Below are positions 13,090 to 28,006 of a stretch of 64,000 nt of DNA, piece after piece (positions within the stretch are counted from its first letter, which is position 1; every line of letters begins with the position of its first letter). Source of the stretch: Lophius americanus (lineage: Eukaryota; Chordata; Actinopteri; Lophiiformes; Lophiidae); the NCBI GenBank assembly GCA_037951165.1, contig JBBDHG010000014.1, positions 20,423,501 to 20,487,500 on the forward strand, given 5' to 3'. The notes under the pieces were generated by a model. That model was given only the letters and a program-made list of their open reading frames with translations. It ran no database searches and was not told the origin of the DNA. Both the position numbers and the translations under genes were made by a program.

Positions 13090-16000
13090 GTGTTACAGAC
13101 TCTTGTACATGGCACTAATCAGGTCCACACTCAGCTGTATTATCTTTTAATAATGCTTACGCTCATTGATGCAGGAGATTACAACACTGGCCATGAACAA
13201 GAAGGTCTGTGATTAAAGTTCAACAATGGGCCGTGCTCCTCATCTCTGTCTGTCCCCTCCTTTCATCTCACTGTCATCTGTCCGTTAAAAAGTATTAAAT
13301 TGCAAAAACATGCCGTGTTTTGAACCTTTAATACAGCCTTCCCAAATAACTAAATCTTTCATAATATTGTTTGTATTGAAAGAAAAAAAAAAACAGGGTT
13401 ATATCTCAAACTATCTGTAGCCACAGAAGACATTGTACAAATATTGACTGATTAGATCTTCCTCTATTAAACCTTTGTGGAGGCTACACACTGGGTGGAG
13501 CAGTCACTACAGACTAAACTACTCATTTTGTTTCTTTGACCGAATAAATGAAGATGAATCTACATATTTTTCTATTCAATAGACTTATAAAAGTAAATTA
13601 ATCCTTATCCAGCCTCTTTAGTTTCATGATATATTGTGAAAATGTGGGTTTTGAAGTGCCGTATGAAGCTCATGTGTTGTGCTTTAGTGATAAATCAAAA
13701 ATCTTTCTTCATACAAATCAATTTAGCAGGTTATAATTAATGTTTGTGTCCAGTAAGAACTATGACATTAAATAGAACTCATTTGTTTCCCCTTGTCAAG
13801 ATTTAAAGAAACTTATCTGCATGACTAAAACACAGCATTATCGGGTTTGCCTCAGATACATATTTAAATTTGTTTTAATGTACTGGAGATTTTCCATACA
13901 AGACTAATACGATACTGCTTTGACTCGCATGTCAACGTTCCATATTGGTTTAGCATTTAAAATGCGTGGAGATTGTAACTAGTTAAAAGCCAGCTGGAGA
14001 AATGCCAGCAGGCGTTTTAGAGAATATCTTGTTGCTTGAGATGTGAACCTGAGTGTGGAGAAAATCATGTAGGTATGGGAAATGCTTTTCCATTTCAATT
14101 ATTCCTTCATCTTAAATGCAAACCAAACCTAATTTAAAAACACAAACTTAGGGATTTTATGTTTAGCTTTTTGTTTCAAAGGAACAAGTGGAAATATTAA
14201 GCACAGTGACACTAGTTAAGAAAACATGTCCTCCATGACACTGTACACACTGTATTACTATGATAATCAAAATGCTAACTCATACCTGTTCAGTGTGATA
14301 ATGTGCTCTCTTATATTCATTATGAAAAAAGAAAAAAAACCTTTAAATTTGGTTAGGGAATAATAATACCTTGTGTTTCGGTAAATGTCGCCAAGCAATG
14401 TGTGATGTATGACAGGCAGGACATTGTAATAACTGTTCAAAAGTCGTTTATCAAAATTAGGAAGGAAATAGATGTTCAAACTGTTGCTAAAAGTGACTCC
14501 AAAAGGGTAAATATAAAAAAAAGTAATGACTTCTTTCCACATTAGAGAGTCGGGCATCAACAAATGCCCTCTTTGACACATCCGCTTTTTAATTTCACAA
14601 TCCACCTTCGAGTGCTTCTTAGAATGGGTTTATATCATGTTCATGTTCAAAACAAACTATATTATTCATACCCTCAGCTGCTGCTGCAGGGTATTGACCC
14701 ATATTGACCTGAAGAGTTCTCTAATTGGTAAGAAACAGAGGCTTAAGCCAGCAGATCTCATGACTCTCTGGTCAACACAGTCAATATTTTTCAGCTTACA
14801 GGTAGTCAGAGGCAGCTGTGCTACCCAATGTGCATCAGTCTGCCTGAGAAGAAAGTTGTGAAAACAGTTCTGGAATATTAAACAGAGGCATGAGTGTTCC
14901 ACATCTTGTAGAACTTAAACATGGTGCCTCTGTGCCAGCATCTTTTGTATATACCAAAGCTTTGTAACTCATTAAAATATTAGAAAAAAGGCCAAAAAAC
15001 ATTATACAGTCACCTTTACAAATGTTACTACTTGCTTCAGCTACTTGTGATCTTATGACTTCACAATGTTACACCGTTCAGATGGATCTTTATTCCGCAG
15101 GGTTCACTTTGCCATGAGAGCATGCTACGAACAGGAAAAGCTTTAAACTATTTTCATAATTTGAAAGGAGATTAAACACTGAGCACCAAAACACAGCAAC
15201 TTCGCTTATTACGGTCAACACAGTCAAACAAAGTTCATTCAATTTTATGAATTTAATATAGCGTCCACATCCGCAAATCTCAAACTCTCTCCGAACACTC
15301 TGTGATGAAATTGTACTTTTATTCTAAAAAAAGCAAAGAATGGATAAATCATAATGGAGAGGAAGTTTGATAAAATTAGTATTTAAGAAAAAGTTTTTGA
15401 GAGACAGTTCAAGAGTATAAACTCTGAAATCCTTATCAGATCTCACTAGCAGCAAAACAACAAGGGGTCGATATCTCACAGCATAAGAAAAAACAGCCTC
15501 GGAACATTAGTTGATGTTATTCTGACACATCACAGCAAGTACTGTGAGGTGAGAGGTGGCTTACTCGAGTCTCCCTTTTTCATAAAGTTTTCCACCAGTG
15601 GGACTGAAAATGCAAATATTTATGATGTCATGTCTTTGTCCAGTGTTTCATCGAACTTTCATCTCATTTTCAAGTCCACTGTCGCTAATTTTTGCCACCG
15701 GTAAAATCTAATATGTATTTTGATTGCGATGGCGGAAACAAACTTCTTTTTCTTTTCACGACATTTTTCATAGTTCCCCCATAATTGCTTTATCTGAAAT
15801 TATGCATTTGTCTGACTATTTTTTTTTACCAAAGCATGGAAATAACAAAAAATATCTTGCATGCCCTGGTCTTTTATGAATAAAGTGATGCGGCTTCCTT
15901 AGAATTTGCCTAGTTTATAATGGGAAAATGAATGTCTGCATGAAGCTAACATTAAGAGCTGAATCTAACTGCATCAAAAAATAATGGAATCTTCTGTATT

Positions 16001-16480
16001 AAGCCCTAATGAATCATAATGTAGGTCATGCCAGCGAGGGGGAGATTGGAATTTGCCATGAAATATTATACATCAAAACTTTTAAAAGAAATTGTTAAGA
16101 GTACTATTGAGAAAACAAATTATGGTTTTGTCTGGTGTGAAAATATGCCAGCGTCATTCTGAGTTAAACGATAATATTTTTCGGTGAGAATATTATGAAT
16201 TCAGTTGCAGCGGATTAACTGATCTTGATTTTATGTTATTCAATGAGGTTATGTTTGTTGTCATTGTGTTAGCGAACTGTGTTTACTGTGAATGTATGTT
16301 TTGTATAGCCATGATGTGTTAAGACCCCAGGAAGAATAGCATCGCACTGCAGAAAGTAATTGGGTTCTTCATTAACAAACCTACAAAAAGTATCTAGTTG
16401 TGTAGAAAGAAAGGAGAGATGTACACCACTACAATAATCCTACGAGATTTTGGCTTCTTTTTTTTGTTTTCAAAAAAGTT
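13090..16480. other. Intergenic, no gene recognised
   Basis: AT-rich sequence. The 112-codon minus-strand frame at 14267-14605 is composed of AT-rich codons and has no domain I recognise. Confidence 0.5.
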
Positions 16481-16489
16481 GAAGCCATT

Positions 16490-16996
16490 TGGACCCATTA
16501 ATCCATTTAAACGTACTAAAGGCCGAAGAAGCTCATAACAAGGAAGGCCGTCTCAGTCCTGGGGTTCAAATTGGACTGTGTGGAGAGTATAGTAGAGAGG
16601 CTACGGTGACAGCCATCATGAGGAAGATGTCCCATCCTCTCTATGACCCATTACAGAACCAGAGGAGTACAACGACCAGCAGGATACTTCTGCCCCGCTG
16701 ATGGAAGGAATGCTTCCACAGGTCTTTTCCCTTGCAGCCATCACACAGCATGCGTTCTCATGTATCTCTGGACTAGACTGCAGAGACACTTTGCTGCAAT
16801 GTAATTCATATTATATATATATATATATCACATACAATAATTACTCATGTATTTAATATTCTTCCTTCACTTATATTTTATCACAGGTAACTTTTTTTTC
16901 CATTGTGCATTTTCTGTGCTAAAAATTGTTGCATGTTATTGTAACACTATAATTTCCCCTTTGGATTAATAAGATATTATCTCATCTATCTAATTT
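16490..16996 (+). mobile_element. LINE 3' end with CTATCTA-type tail
   Basis: A short decayed coding stretch (about 16650-16760, ending in Arg-Ile-Leu-Leu-Pro-Arg and then Cys-Phe-His-Arg-Ser-Phe-like codons after a stop) is followed by an AT-rich 3'UTR. The end, CCTTTGGATTAATAAGATAT and then CATCTATCTA, is the typical terminus of a fish LINE family (Rex1/CR1-like). An AT dinucleotide run at 16813-16828 interrupts it. Confidence 0.6.
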
Positions 16997-16999
16997 TTT

Positions 17000-17762
17000 A
17001 GATGACTTTTCTACTATGTATTTGTGCTATTACAGCTACAGTCCATCTTGGGCTGAAAACTATAACTAAACTATAACAGAGTTTAGATTTGTTTCTGAAA
17101 CACGTTGGCCTTGGCAATAAGACGAATTAGCCTGATGGCGTCGCTTAATGACATTTAGGGGAATTATGAAAAGATTTTCAATGAAATTCTATGGAAAGGA
17201 TTTTTATCTTCAAGAAAATAAAAAATTAGTGGAGGCATTCATTAAAAAATGTTTAAGAATGCTTTGTCAAGTTTTGAAAAGCAACGCTTTAATGGCCTGC
17301 AAGGGTTTAGGGTGGTGTGCCTCAGAACTGGTGCCTACCTGGCTTATCTTTACAAGTCAGTAGTCCAGGATGGTGTCATGCAATTTTCACATTACAGACT
17401 ATATATGGAGTGCACCAGCTTCATGTTTGTAAATCTAAGTTTCACAAAGATGCTTTTTCACACTATCAGTGCCCCCGCACGCTTCTTGCTCACTTTCTTC
17501 TTTTGAGCATGCTGGCTTTCATCATTTCTCTTAGTCGTACGTTGGATTCTCATTGCCTCAGACGTGTCCTTTGAATGTGAGAGCCTTATTGAATAATTCA
17601 ATCATGTCTAATCCCTGAAGATCCCTGAACAGTTTGAATGACATTACTCTGCCCTTTTTTTTTGCTACGAATGAGCAAGAAATGTACTACATTGTGTTTG
17701 CTTGATCCTGAGGTAGAGGTTACCCTTAAAGACTGGATGTATAATGTTAAGTCCCAAAGAAG

Positions 17763-17811
<49 letters not shown>

Positions 17812-19745
17812 TGTTTGTTTAGCTCAAATGAGAATTCATTGATGAGCATCAAACAAATGAAGACAGTGGCAAGAGGTTGTTTCTTCTTGCGGTTTAGAGA
17901 CCAGCCGCCCTGACCTTTGCGTAAATGTAATTATAAAATGTCAGTTACACTGATGGCAGGTCTGGTTTGGGGAATGATGGGGTCGGTTCCACCTAAATAA
18001 TTACTATTTTGTCCTCTTTTCTTGATCAGTAACATAATTGTTTCTTTGTTTTTGTTAGCTCATTATTTTACTGTACACTAAACCCCCTTTTTGCATTATG
18101 AGGCCCAGTCTAAAGCACCTGGAATGATAAAGAAGTTGTATGATAACAAACCCCAATGAAGTTAACATAAAGGGGTAAAAACTGCCACAGCTGGATAGAA
18201 AAAAAAAGCAAATGAAATTCCTTTAATTTTAAAATATTTAAACAGATTGATTGAACTTTTATTTTTGAATTTCACCAATGAATCACAAAATTGCATTTCT
18301 GTATAGAATATCTACAGCCGATATGATATTTGTCTAAAGACATATGGTCAGCTTCTTCCACAGCTACCTACCCAACTCTCTGGCAGAAATATTTCAAACA
18401 AATTGTTTTTTAACACCTCGAAACAACAGTGATTTAACCTACATTAAAAACTGATATAAAATGATTGTCTTTCAGCTTATCTTTGTATGTAATAAAATAG
18501 ATAATAAATATTATTGATAATGGCTATTGCTGGGGTAAAGCAAAGCCCCTTGGACAATCCACCTGCAGCTACAGTAGAATGTAATAACAGCAGTTATAAC
18601 AATGGACATTTGTTGACTTTTGGTTACAGTTACAGTTGTGATTTCTTAGTTTTGTTGTGTGTTTAAATATTTTGTAAAAGACGTTTAAGCGTTGGACATT
18701 TGGAGGATCCATATTTACCCCAATACATATTATAATAATGGCCCTGCATGGTATGAGACTGAGGAACAAGGAGATTATGAATTCCATTAAAGTTACTTAA
18801 GACAATAAAAATCAGGGAAACTACATGCTTTATAAACTATAAAAGTTCTTAAGCATAAAACATATCCTCGAAGAAAAGAAAACCTATAATTTCAATGACA
18901 TAATTAGATGAGAGAAGGCGAACAAGTGTTTCATCCTCACTGGATCGTCAGGATTTGGTTCTGTAACATCATGGCCCTGTAGCATACTGTAATTATCTAG
19001 TCATTATTAAAGGCAAGCCTTTTTGATATGGGAATCCGGCTGGAATACCTTGTCATAATTAATTCAATGCAGTCTCTAATATGTCATATCTAATTCATAA
19101 GAGAAGTCAAGCTCTCCTCACTAAGCTGTACTTTGAAAAGCCCAGAGGGCATGGCCACAGTAACCTAATGTACCTTTAGCATAAGTGCTTGAAGCTGCTT
19201 CATATTAACTACGGTTTTCAGTTTTTGTTAGCTGTGGGTCTTCATTCTGTGAGGATTCAGGAAAAAAACAATCTGTTGAAGCTGGAACTGATGGTGGATA
19301 CATTTGACTTATGCTTAACTACTTTCTTCAATTCCAGCTACATTGGAAATAATTGAAAGAGGAAATCTTACAGTAACATTAATCTATAACTGATATCACT
19401 GATACAACAGATAATTTCAATGAGATGGCAACAATGTTGACTTGATATCAATGCAGCCAGTGTGCTGGCTAAAATGTCTACTACATCAGGTAACTTCTTT
19501 TAACTTTTGCTACAACACAATGTCACATCATCAAACAATACGTATGTCTAAGGGGAAGTCAATAATCCTCAACGCTAATATTTTATGAGGGAAAACTTTC
19601 CTCATCAACATTCCACTCCTGAAAAAATCAGGTCTGGGCTTTGTTGTTTTGTTATTTTTTTAAATAAAGCTTTAAAACTATATCACATCTCCACAAAGGT
19701 GTTTCATTTGGATAGAACAATCAAATTTGAAGTCTGATTGTCAGT
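17000..19745. other. Intergenic, no gene recognised
   Basis: AT-rich sequence with an AT dinucleotide run at 17765-17807. The overlapping frames at 17148-17574 lie in three phases of one strand and show no domain. Confidence 0.5.
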
Positions 19746-19749
19746 GTTG

Positions 19750-19955
19750 GTGTACCCTCTGAGCTACAGCCACCGCTGGCTAGCCAAGCAGGTCTACATG
19801 TCGTAGGGTCCTTGAGCAAGACCCTGAAACCCCAGTTCCCCAGGCGTCTCAAAGGGGCCGCACACTGCTCCCTCAGGAATGGGTCAAATGTAGAGAAATC
19901 ATTTCACTATGATGTACTGTGTATGACTGTATGTGATTAGTAAAGGATACATTAT
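19750..19955 (+). repeat. SINE-like repeat, copy 1
   Basis: A GAGCTACAGCC head is followed by GTAGGGTCCTTGAGCAAGAC, CTGAAACCCC, CACTGCTCCCTCAGG, ATGGGTC, ATTTCACTATG and AGTAAAGGATACATTATTATTA. The second copy at 21190-21378 has the same order of blocks. The A-rich/ATT 3' end and tRNA-like head suggest a tRNA-derived SINE. Confidence 0.65.
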
Positions 19956-21189
19956 TATTAACAATTCTTATTGTTGCTTTTCATATTAAAAACCATCATA
20001 AGGTTTGAACCATTTGTGCGAATATTCAGTGTTTTCCAGCTGTTTACCGGGGATCGTCACAGCAGAGTATGTCATTATTAAAATCCGGTTTCCTTTTTAC
20101 AATACTACGAGAGTATCATGAACTTGCTATTAAAAAGCACTCTGAAACATATTCCTTCTTGCATACTGCTTTTTTTTAAATCCAAAAGTGGTTTGAATTT
20201 CTATTTGTATTTATTTGTTTGAAATACCCATTATATCACTATGAATAAATATAGTACTAGTAAATTATTTCATACATTGCTGTGTATAGTTGTGTGTGTC
20301 TGTGGGTGTGCATAATTACAGACATACAAGATGACTCACCAGAGAGCTGGGAGAGAGAAAGAAGAAGAGAGTAAATAGAAGAGACAGAGGAATAGCGGAG
20401 ACATGCTTGTCAACGATTTGAGGAAAAGTGACTGCAAAAAGGAGAATCTGAATGCGCAATATTTGATATTTGAACGGCGCAAGTCTTTTCTGATGGTTTA
20501 GCAGATGTTCAATGACGCCATAAATGGTAAAATTATTACACTCTGGTAAGCTTACTAAGTTGTAAACTGCACTCTAAAATGAAACTTCTATTCTTACTTA
20601 AATTACATGAATGTATTTCAATTTCATTTCTCACTACCATGTAAATTCAACTCATCTTATGTGAATGATGTACTCAATTTGCCAGAAAGAGGTGTAAAAG
20701 CTGAATGGAGTTGGATGATCTGGATTTGTAACTTTGAGTTCCTGCAGTGAAAGCAGAGGTCAGCCGCGCACACACAGTAGAACAATCCAGAAACGATATG
20801 GACCGGACATTTTGGAATAAGCAGAAAGCTTTTTTGAGTTTTGTAGGTAAGATACTCAACTTCACTCATTATTTACATTTATCAGCTATTATTTCATCAT
20901 TCACTTCTGACTTTTTGAAGGCAATTTGGGTCTATGTGCATATAGGGAAACTCCTGAAAACTCTTGTCAGGCTAATGCTAATAATAGCTAACAGTAGCAA
21001 ATGTAGCTAACTAAAACCACCTGGTCATTCCCATAAGAGCCTGTAACATTGGCTAATTTCAAGCAGTACATATAAGCAGTGTCTAAAAATGGGTGTTTTC
21101 TCTCATCCAGCCAATAAGTACTGAGCAACAACCCTTCCCAGTTTGCTCAGTTTAAGCTATTAACTTAAATTTTTCAGCACTAAGAATAA

Positions 21190-21378
21190 TGGGGCGGCCA
21201 TATGAAGACTAGAAGGTTGCCAATTTGAATCCCACCGGAGTGTACTTGTTGTAGGGTCCTTGAGCAAGACACTGAACCCCTGGGTGCCTCACAGGGGCTT
21301 TCCACTGCTCCCTCAGGGATGGGTCCAATGCAGAGGAAGAATTTCACTATGCTGTATGTGATCAATAAAGGATTCTTC
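21190..21378 (+). repeat. SINE-like repeat, copy 2
   Basis: This shares the blocks GTAGGGTCCTTGAGCAAGAC, CACTGCTCCCTCAGGGATGG, ATTTCACTATG and CAATAAAGGATTCTTCTAAT with 19750-19955. Upstream, a TTTGAATCCCACC segment looks like a decayed RNA polymerase III B box, which supports a tRNA-derived head. Confidence 0.65.
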
Positions 21379-21379
21379 T

Positions 21380-24300
21380 AATATCCTCTTTTTATCTCAG
21401 GGGTCAGCACTGAAAGAAGTTGTGGTTAAATCCATGAGTTCAAAGCCATTTTGGGGTTTTATTGTGCAGCTTGAAGACAAACAATCAGCACTGATGCAGC
21501 AAAGGATTCAGAAACATATATACTTGTTCTGACTGTTAAACTCAGATATTTACAAATAGTAACCACTGAAGAATTCTAAGATAGTTACAGTCAGTCACAG
21601 ATGGTGGATTTTGGTTAAATGTTGTTTTTCTGTGTTGAATGATGTCCCCATTTGTGGCTTATCCATTGAAGGTTTAATCCCATCTGTTGTGTTAATCAAC
21701 ATTATGATTAATAAGTCAGACTAACTCTGTTTGCTTCAGTTGCAAACAGTGAAGAACGAGTTAATTTCACTTGCCATTTTTGAGTTGAAACAACTTCATA
21801 AAAATTAAATAAATACAATAAATATTTAGTAAAAAAACGTAGGCCTAACATAAAGTAAACAAAAATGAATACTAACAGGCAAATTTAAATACCCATTTCA
21901 GTTTCTTTGATTTTTTAAAGTAAATTTAACATGCTAGATTTTACAGTGAGCACACAAGTAGAGTATCTACCCAGACTGATTTGCTCTAAACTGTAAAAAG
22001 TAGATCAATGCAGATAGTGCTAAATATAATGAAAATAAATATGATAAAGCCACTTTCTGAAAAACTTGCATAACTATCTGTACTGTGATGTGCTGTAAAT
22101 AACAAACACAGTAAGGAGGATCTCACGTTTGATGTTTCTCTGCCTTGAAAAGGTTTTATTTTCACTAAATGAATTTAATCTACAGAATATCGGGTCAATT
22201 TAATTCCATCTTTATCTAGATGTGTATTTTTGTGCTTTTGATTTGGAATCTACATGACAAGACAATAATCAAATGATCATTTTCATTCTTTATCTTTTGT
22301 CTTTTTTATATCTGTTCATCTCTTTGTTTACGATATCATCCAGGGAACACACACATCTGTTCTTCTCACACATCCACGCACCCCCCTCCAAACACAGTTT
22401 CTCTATGGCACATTGGCTCTGTTTCGCTATCTTTTGCACTTTATCCTTGTATATCTGTGTCTCGTTTTTCCTCCTGCGATCCATGGTGCATGTTTTGGTT
22501 TGAGATTTTAGGCGACTGTGCTACAATAATCTAGGACAACATCACAAAGAGCGGATTCGAGAAACACTGTGGCATGTAGTTTGTGAATAGTGAGCTACAA
22601 AGAGACAGACAGAGAGATGGGGAGGGGTGAGGAAATTTAATGTAAAAGAGAATTCAAAGCAAAGGGTTCTCTTTGCTGGAAGTTTTATGAAGATGGGACT
22701 AAATATTAGGTTTATGTTATCTGACTTCATCTTCATAAAATCTACCAGCTCTCAGTCGGGTAATAGAGTTTTTCCCACTGAGACCCAATACAGCTTCTCT
22801 TCCTCAAGTGCGCTTTTCTCTTGATGGTTTCTCTAAATTATTCAGAGCATTTATTTATAAATAAACACAGACTGGGCTTGTTCCCAGCTGTCTAGTTTTC
22901 TCTCCTGGAACTGTAATCTCCAGCAGTAGCAGTAACTTGCAGCTTCGTAATGTCTTTCTGTTTGTTCCAGACTGAAATACTTCAACAACTATTGGATGGA
23001 CTTTTGTTCATTTGTGGAAGTTAATCCCGATGACCTTTCTGATCCTTTGACTTCACGTTTTGCACCCAACTGTTGGCTGGGTTGCCATGACATGTGGCAC
23101 TCACACCCAAGAATGAAACCTGACTTTTTGATCCAGCACCATCATCTTTGCAATATATCAGTTTGTGCAAACTTTGAGTGGAATGCAGAGGATTCCATAC
23201 CTGCAGCTGTTCTTTCAATCAAAAACACGAGTTTCATAACTTAGGGATATGACAAGTCATCTTCATTGTTAAAAACAGAATTTCCCATTGCTGTTGAGAA
23301 TGATAATGTTTATGATTTCACCTTATGTTTACTGTGTTTGTGTAGAAATGACAGCATTGAACATTAATAGAATCATCCAGGATCACCTCAAAAAAAAAAA
23401 AATTAACTCAAGCAGAACACATTAAATGTGTGTTTACTTTACCTGACCCATTTCCCACTCTCCAAATGTTTTGTGTAAATCGATCCAGTCCATGCAGTAG
23501 TTTTGTCTTAATTAAGTCAAATAACTCAATATTAAAGAATTGGTCAATAAATTCCAGAATCACAAAATTTGATTGTATTTCTCATGGTCCATCCCTCCCA
23601 CCAAGTTCTTTTGTGTACACCTGTTAACAAACAAACTAACAAAAAATATGAGATGCTTTCAAATGACAATTGGTCATAAGTTGTCCTAAATGAAGACATT
23701 ATTGCAAAGAACAGTAATATTGCAAGTGAAAAGATAAAATTTCGGTCATCTAGATTTTAGACCCTTTTGAAGATATTGTATCTTAATTGGACAAAAATAT
23801 GTGTATTCTAACATACTAGATAACATAGAATGTTGAACAGGGTACCCGCTGAAGGTATGATAGGATACAACTCAGCTTTCAGTTTACACTAAGATTCATT
23901 TAAATCTGTGTTCTATTCAAGACATTTACATGCAAACGACAATGACAATGCACATTAGAATATTTCATAGCCATTCAAACCACATCAGACAATCAACCAT
24001 ACCTTTGGATTCAGAGTCCTGATCATGTCAGGATTGTTATTGTGAGCATGCTGCCATGATAGCATCAGCATTTAGCTCAAGAGCAAATCTAAGCCTCAGT
24101 CCATCCTTACATTGCTGCCAGCATATTTGCTGTCTAATTCCTCTTCCGGTACTCTAATTATTTCACCCACTGTCTCCTACCACTTTAACTATAAAAGACT
24201 AATTACGTTAAAGAATGTCACCTTGGGAACGGATGCCAGAAAGAATATAAGTGTATTATAGAGCACAAACTGTAACCGGGCAATAGGTATAGCTATAGAA

Positions 24301-24435
24301 AGCTTATAAATCTCCGACTAATCACCGTGACTGACCCTTATTAAACCACGGTCAGGAGTGTTGTCACCATGAATAGAGGAAGTAGGGGTACTGAGGGTGC
24401 GGCAGCACTCCTAAATTGCTGTTAAAATAATTTTT
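21380..24435. other. Intergenic with fragments of an old fish repeat
   Basis: At 22983-23160 the sequence CAACAACTATTGGATGGAC and what follows resembles an old repeat common in fish genomes. A piece of what is usually its far end (GTGAGCATGCTGCCATGATA, then AGCATTTAGCTC) lies at 24043-24100. I see no gene. Confidence 0.45.
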
Positions 24436-24471
24436 TTTTTTAAGATTTAAGTCTGATAAAGAACCCTTGGA

Positions 24472-24515
24472 GAGAGAGAGTGAGAGAGAGGGAGAGAGAG
24501 GGAGAGAGAGAAAGA

Positions 24516-24584
<69 letters not shown>
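24472..24584 (+). repeat. AG dinucleotide microsatellite
   Basis: An almost pure AG/GGAG purine tract of about 110 bases. It makes the Leu-Ser and Glu-Arg periodic open frames, including a 183-codon minus-strand frame at 24440-24991 that I do not accept as a gene. Confidence 0.95.
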
Positions 24585-24599
24585 CTCATGAGGAAAGGC

Positions 24600-27500
24600 A
24601 AGAAGGAGGTTTTCCACACTGTGAATATGATCAAAAGTGTCAATATAATATAGATCCAAAATACATGACTATATTTCAGTTTATCGGTCCAGTTAATACA
24701 TTCTCTACCAGTGACAGTGACAAATAGCAGAGCAGAAAAAACACTTGTACCCTCAATGAAACAGTTGCATCTACACTCATTATGCATTGTGAGGCGGTCT
24801 ATAGCATTACCCAGATTCTTTGGTGAGTCTCTCACAATGAAGAGCTCAGAGTCCATCGGTTCGCCTGACATTCTTTTTCTGCATGTGGATCTCATGTAAC
24901 CTAAAACCGACTGGATCTCAGTGCCCTCACTATGTGTAAAAAAACATGATAAGCTCTTTTCTTTTTTGCACATAGACAAAGAAATAATCATTTCTTGGAT
25001 TACATTTTTTTATCCCATATGATAAAAAATAATAATGGGCAGCATTTCGTAAAGTGAATAAATAAGCATAAAACATTTTGAGAATTTAGAAGAGTCAGAG
25101 GGATGTTGGAGTTTCAGTGTCCCTGGCCTTAACACAAAACACTTTTGTTCGCATTCAAACATTCAGCATGTGTTGATTCAGACTAACTCACCATCTCTTA
25201 TGATTTGGGAAGTAACAATGATAATGCGTCAGATGCTCAACTCAGTAAATCCCTATTTTGTTTTCCAAAAAGTTCTGTAGGTATAGGGGTAGACACAAAA
25301 TCCGAAAATATTCAAATCCCAATCAGGCCAGGACAGATATATAACCAGTGGTAAAACATACATAGGCAGGAAGTAACAAGCTTTGTAAAGAGAGGAAATG
25401 TGACTAATGAAATAACTGGAAGCCTAAAAGACATAAGGACATAAAAGACAGAATTATTTATTATTTGGGGTCTCAGGTGGCCATGCCAAGGACTTGTTCA
25501 ACATCACCTTGGCGTTGATACTAAATACTTGCTACACACTCTTACAAACAGAGACATGTGCTTATGCATGAGTCCACACTATGACTTTCAGAAGGACGAG
25601 TCCCGCCATAATGCTGACTTGTAAACAAACTACACACTCATATTTCTCTATCCGGTTTTCCAACAGAGGGAACACAGTGTTGACAGTTGAGGAATAACAC
25701 AATTACGTTAATTATTGTCAAGGAGCATGTGGTGGTTGTAGAGCTGTAATGGAAAACATGGATGAAATGCGTAGGGGGGTGCTGCAAATTGTATCAGGCT
25801 GTTCAAAGCAGATGAGATTCTATATGGTCATCAATACTTGAAGTTACTGTTTGTTCACAACATTTCTGTTTGGTACGTATTATCTGAAACACAAATCCAC
25901 GGAATGCACCGTAAGATAGACAACACTGTCGTACAGTGCAATCGATACAAACAATGGACAATAACGCCTGCCCATCATAGAGAGCAGTCTGCTGACGAGT
26001 GATTGGAGAAGAGAGTATATGTTTTTAGTGAATAGTAACCCCGGGGATAGATGTGTATTACACAAATAAAGCTGTCAAAGGGGTAAAAGTTTTAGAGAAT
26101 TAGGGGGTAATTGTGAGAGAACATTTTGACGCCACCTGTTCAAACTGACTGATGTAATTTTACTGCCTCTGCAATAAACGGGTGTCCAGTGTGTTCTTTG
26201 GGAGTAAGGCATGATCACCTCCCTGCCCTTGCAGTCTCCATTTACAACTGTGCATTCCACATGCATTTGTGCCTGTAGAAAAACTTTGTAGGAATATAGT
26301 AAAGGTATTAACTGCAATTCTTGGTTGAAATGGAATTAAATAATCATACACTCATATTGTCAATTGCTATAACACCTATATACACCTATGAGACCCACAA
26401 CACCAAAAGCTTTCAACGTGTAGGACCCTTTTTTTGCTGTACGAGGAGCCTTACTGTGATATACATAGATAAATCTTAGATAATGAGGGCTTAGCAGAGC
26501 TGCAATATATGATGCAATATGTTACTTCAACACTCGTCACCACTAAACTTTACACGCTGTACCATTAAATACTGTACACCAACGAAAGATTAAAAAACAG
26601 ATCCAGAAAAGCCATTGGGAAAAGATTTGTATTTAATTGAGATGGCGAACAGTGTTGGGATCACTACACAGACAGTTTAATAATAATTTTATATCACCCC
26701 AAATTACTCTTCTGATTAAGCGACTGGATTGGAACTGAAACTGGACTGGAACTGCATTTTCTCTATTGAAGTGTAGTCAGTATTACTTTTATCCAGAAAG
26801 GTGTATTGGGTGGGGAAAGGAAAAGTTTTTTGGTCTGTATCTCAGACATTACAGTCAAACATTTACTGGCCACTCTACCAGTAAGTACACCTTCTAAAGG
26901 CAGGTACCCACTGTTTCCCCAGAGGACAATAATCAAAGATTGACGGAAAAAAAGTAAGCAGAATTTGTCAGAGGGAGCCGTTTAGTGAGTCCCCATGAAA
27001 GCAAGCTTTAGACTCTATCTCTCCAAACAAAGTTCACTCCACCTAAATTTGCCAGGCCACTTGGACTCCACATGCCACCTGGAGACAAGCTGGGACCTGC
27101 TCTGCCCCCCCCCCCCCCCCCCCGATCCTTAGTTTAGGGTCTCTAATGTCCATTAGACAAAATGAAAACTTAATTAACAGTGAACTAAACATTTGTGCTG
27201 TATTTAATTGTCCCTGAAAGCTTATTGGCATTAGCTGATTTAATTATATTGCCTCTCCACTACCTGCAATGAATAATTTACCAGTCTATCCATAAATGTT
27301 TTTGCCAGGAATCCAAAAAACCTAGAGGAAGTAAACTACAGTGTTATCAGTCAGGCACCAGTTTTACTTTGTAGTTAATTCATTTATCATAACATTTCAC
27401 AATTATATAATAAAAAACAAGAAAACAAGCCACAATCTACAGGTAAAACGCAATTAGAACTGATGTGAATAGAACGTAACCTCTATCGCAGATGAATGTG

Positions 27501-27990
27501 AGCAAACTGTATCGAAAATCAAATATGCTTTAAACATGAAATACATTTTTATTTATACAACGATGTGATATAAATGTTTAGGGGCCTTACAAATTATGTA
27601 TGAAATTCATTGAACCCTATGCTCTGTGGTTTTAGAGATGTGAATAGCGCATACACCGTGAATGTTCACCGAATGAAATGAAAATTCAATATTAAAATGC
27701 TCTCAAAATAAAAAACGGAAGCATACTGAGGAAAAGTACGTTAGGGTGCATAACCCTTGGGTTTTGGGTCATTACAAATCATGTCTGAAATTTTCAGGAT
27801 TCTGTCCCTACCCATTGAATACCCAGCATTTGGCTTGAATGCAAGCCAAACGCTGTACCCGTCTGGATAAACGTCTGCATACGAGGATGACGGTCTGTAA
27901 AGTAGTACAGAACTAAAAGGGAAGGAGGGAACAATAAAAAAATGATAGACAATGTGGTATTGGGGGTTGTGAGAACATTACAACCTCAGA
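24600..27990. other. Intergenic, no gene recognised
   Basis: AT-rich sequence. A run of 17 C lies at 27107-27123. Two diverged pieces of a dispersed repeat (a TATGTATGAAATT / CATGTCTGAAATT motif) lie at about 27580-27660 and 27765-27835, with a third at 36080-36125. Confidence 0.45.
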
Positions 27991-28006
27991 GAACAATAGT
28001 GCTCCC

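Noticed and set aside
24440..24991. 183-codon minus-strand frame, the longest frame in the window
   Set aside because: Its C-terminal part is a Leu-Ser run encoded by the AG microsatellite, and the rest has no recognisable domain or splice context.
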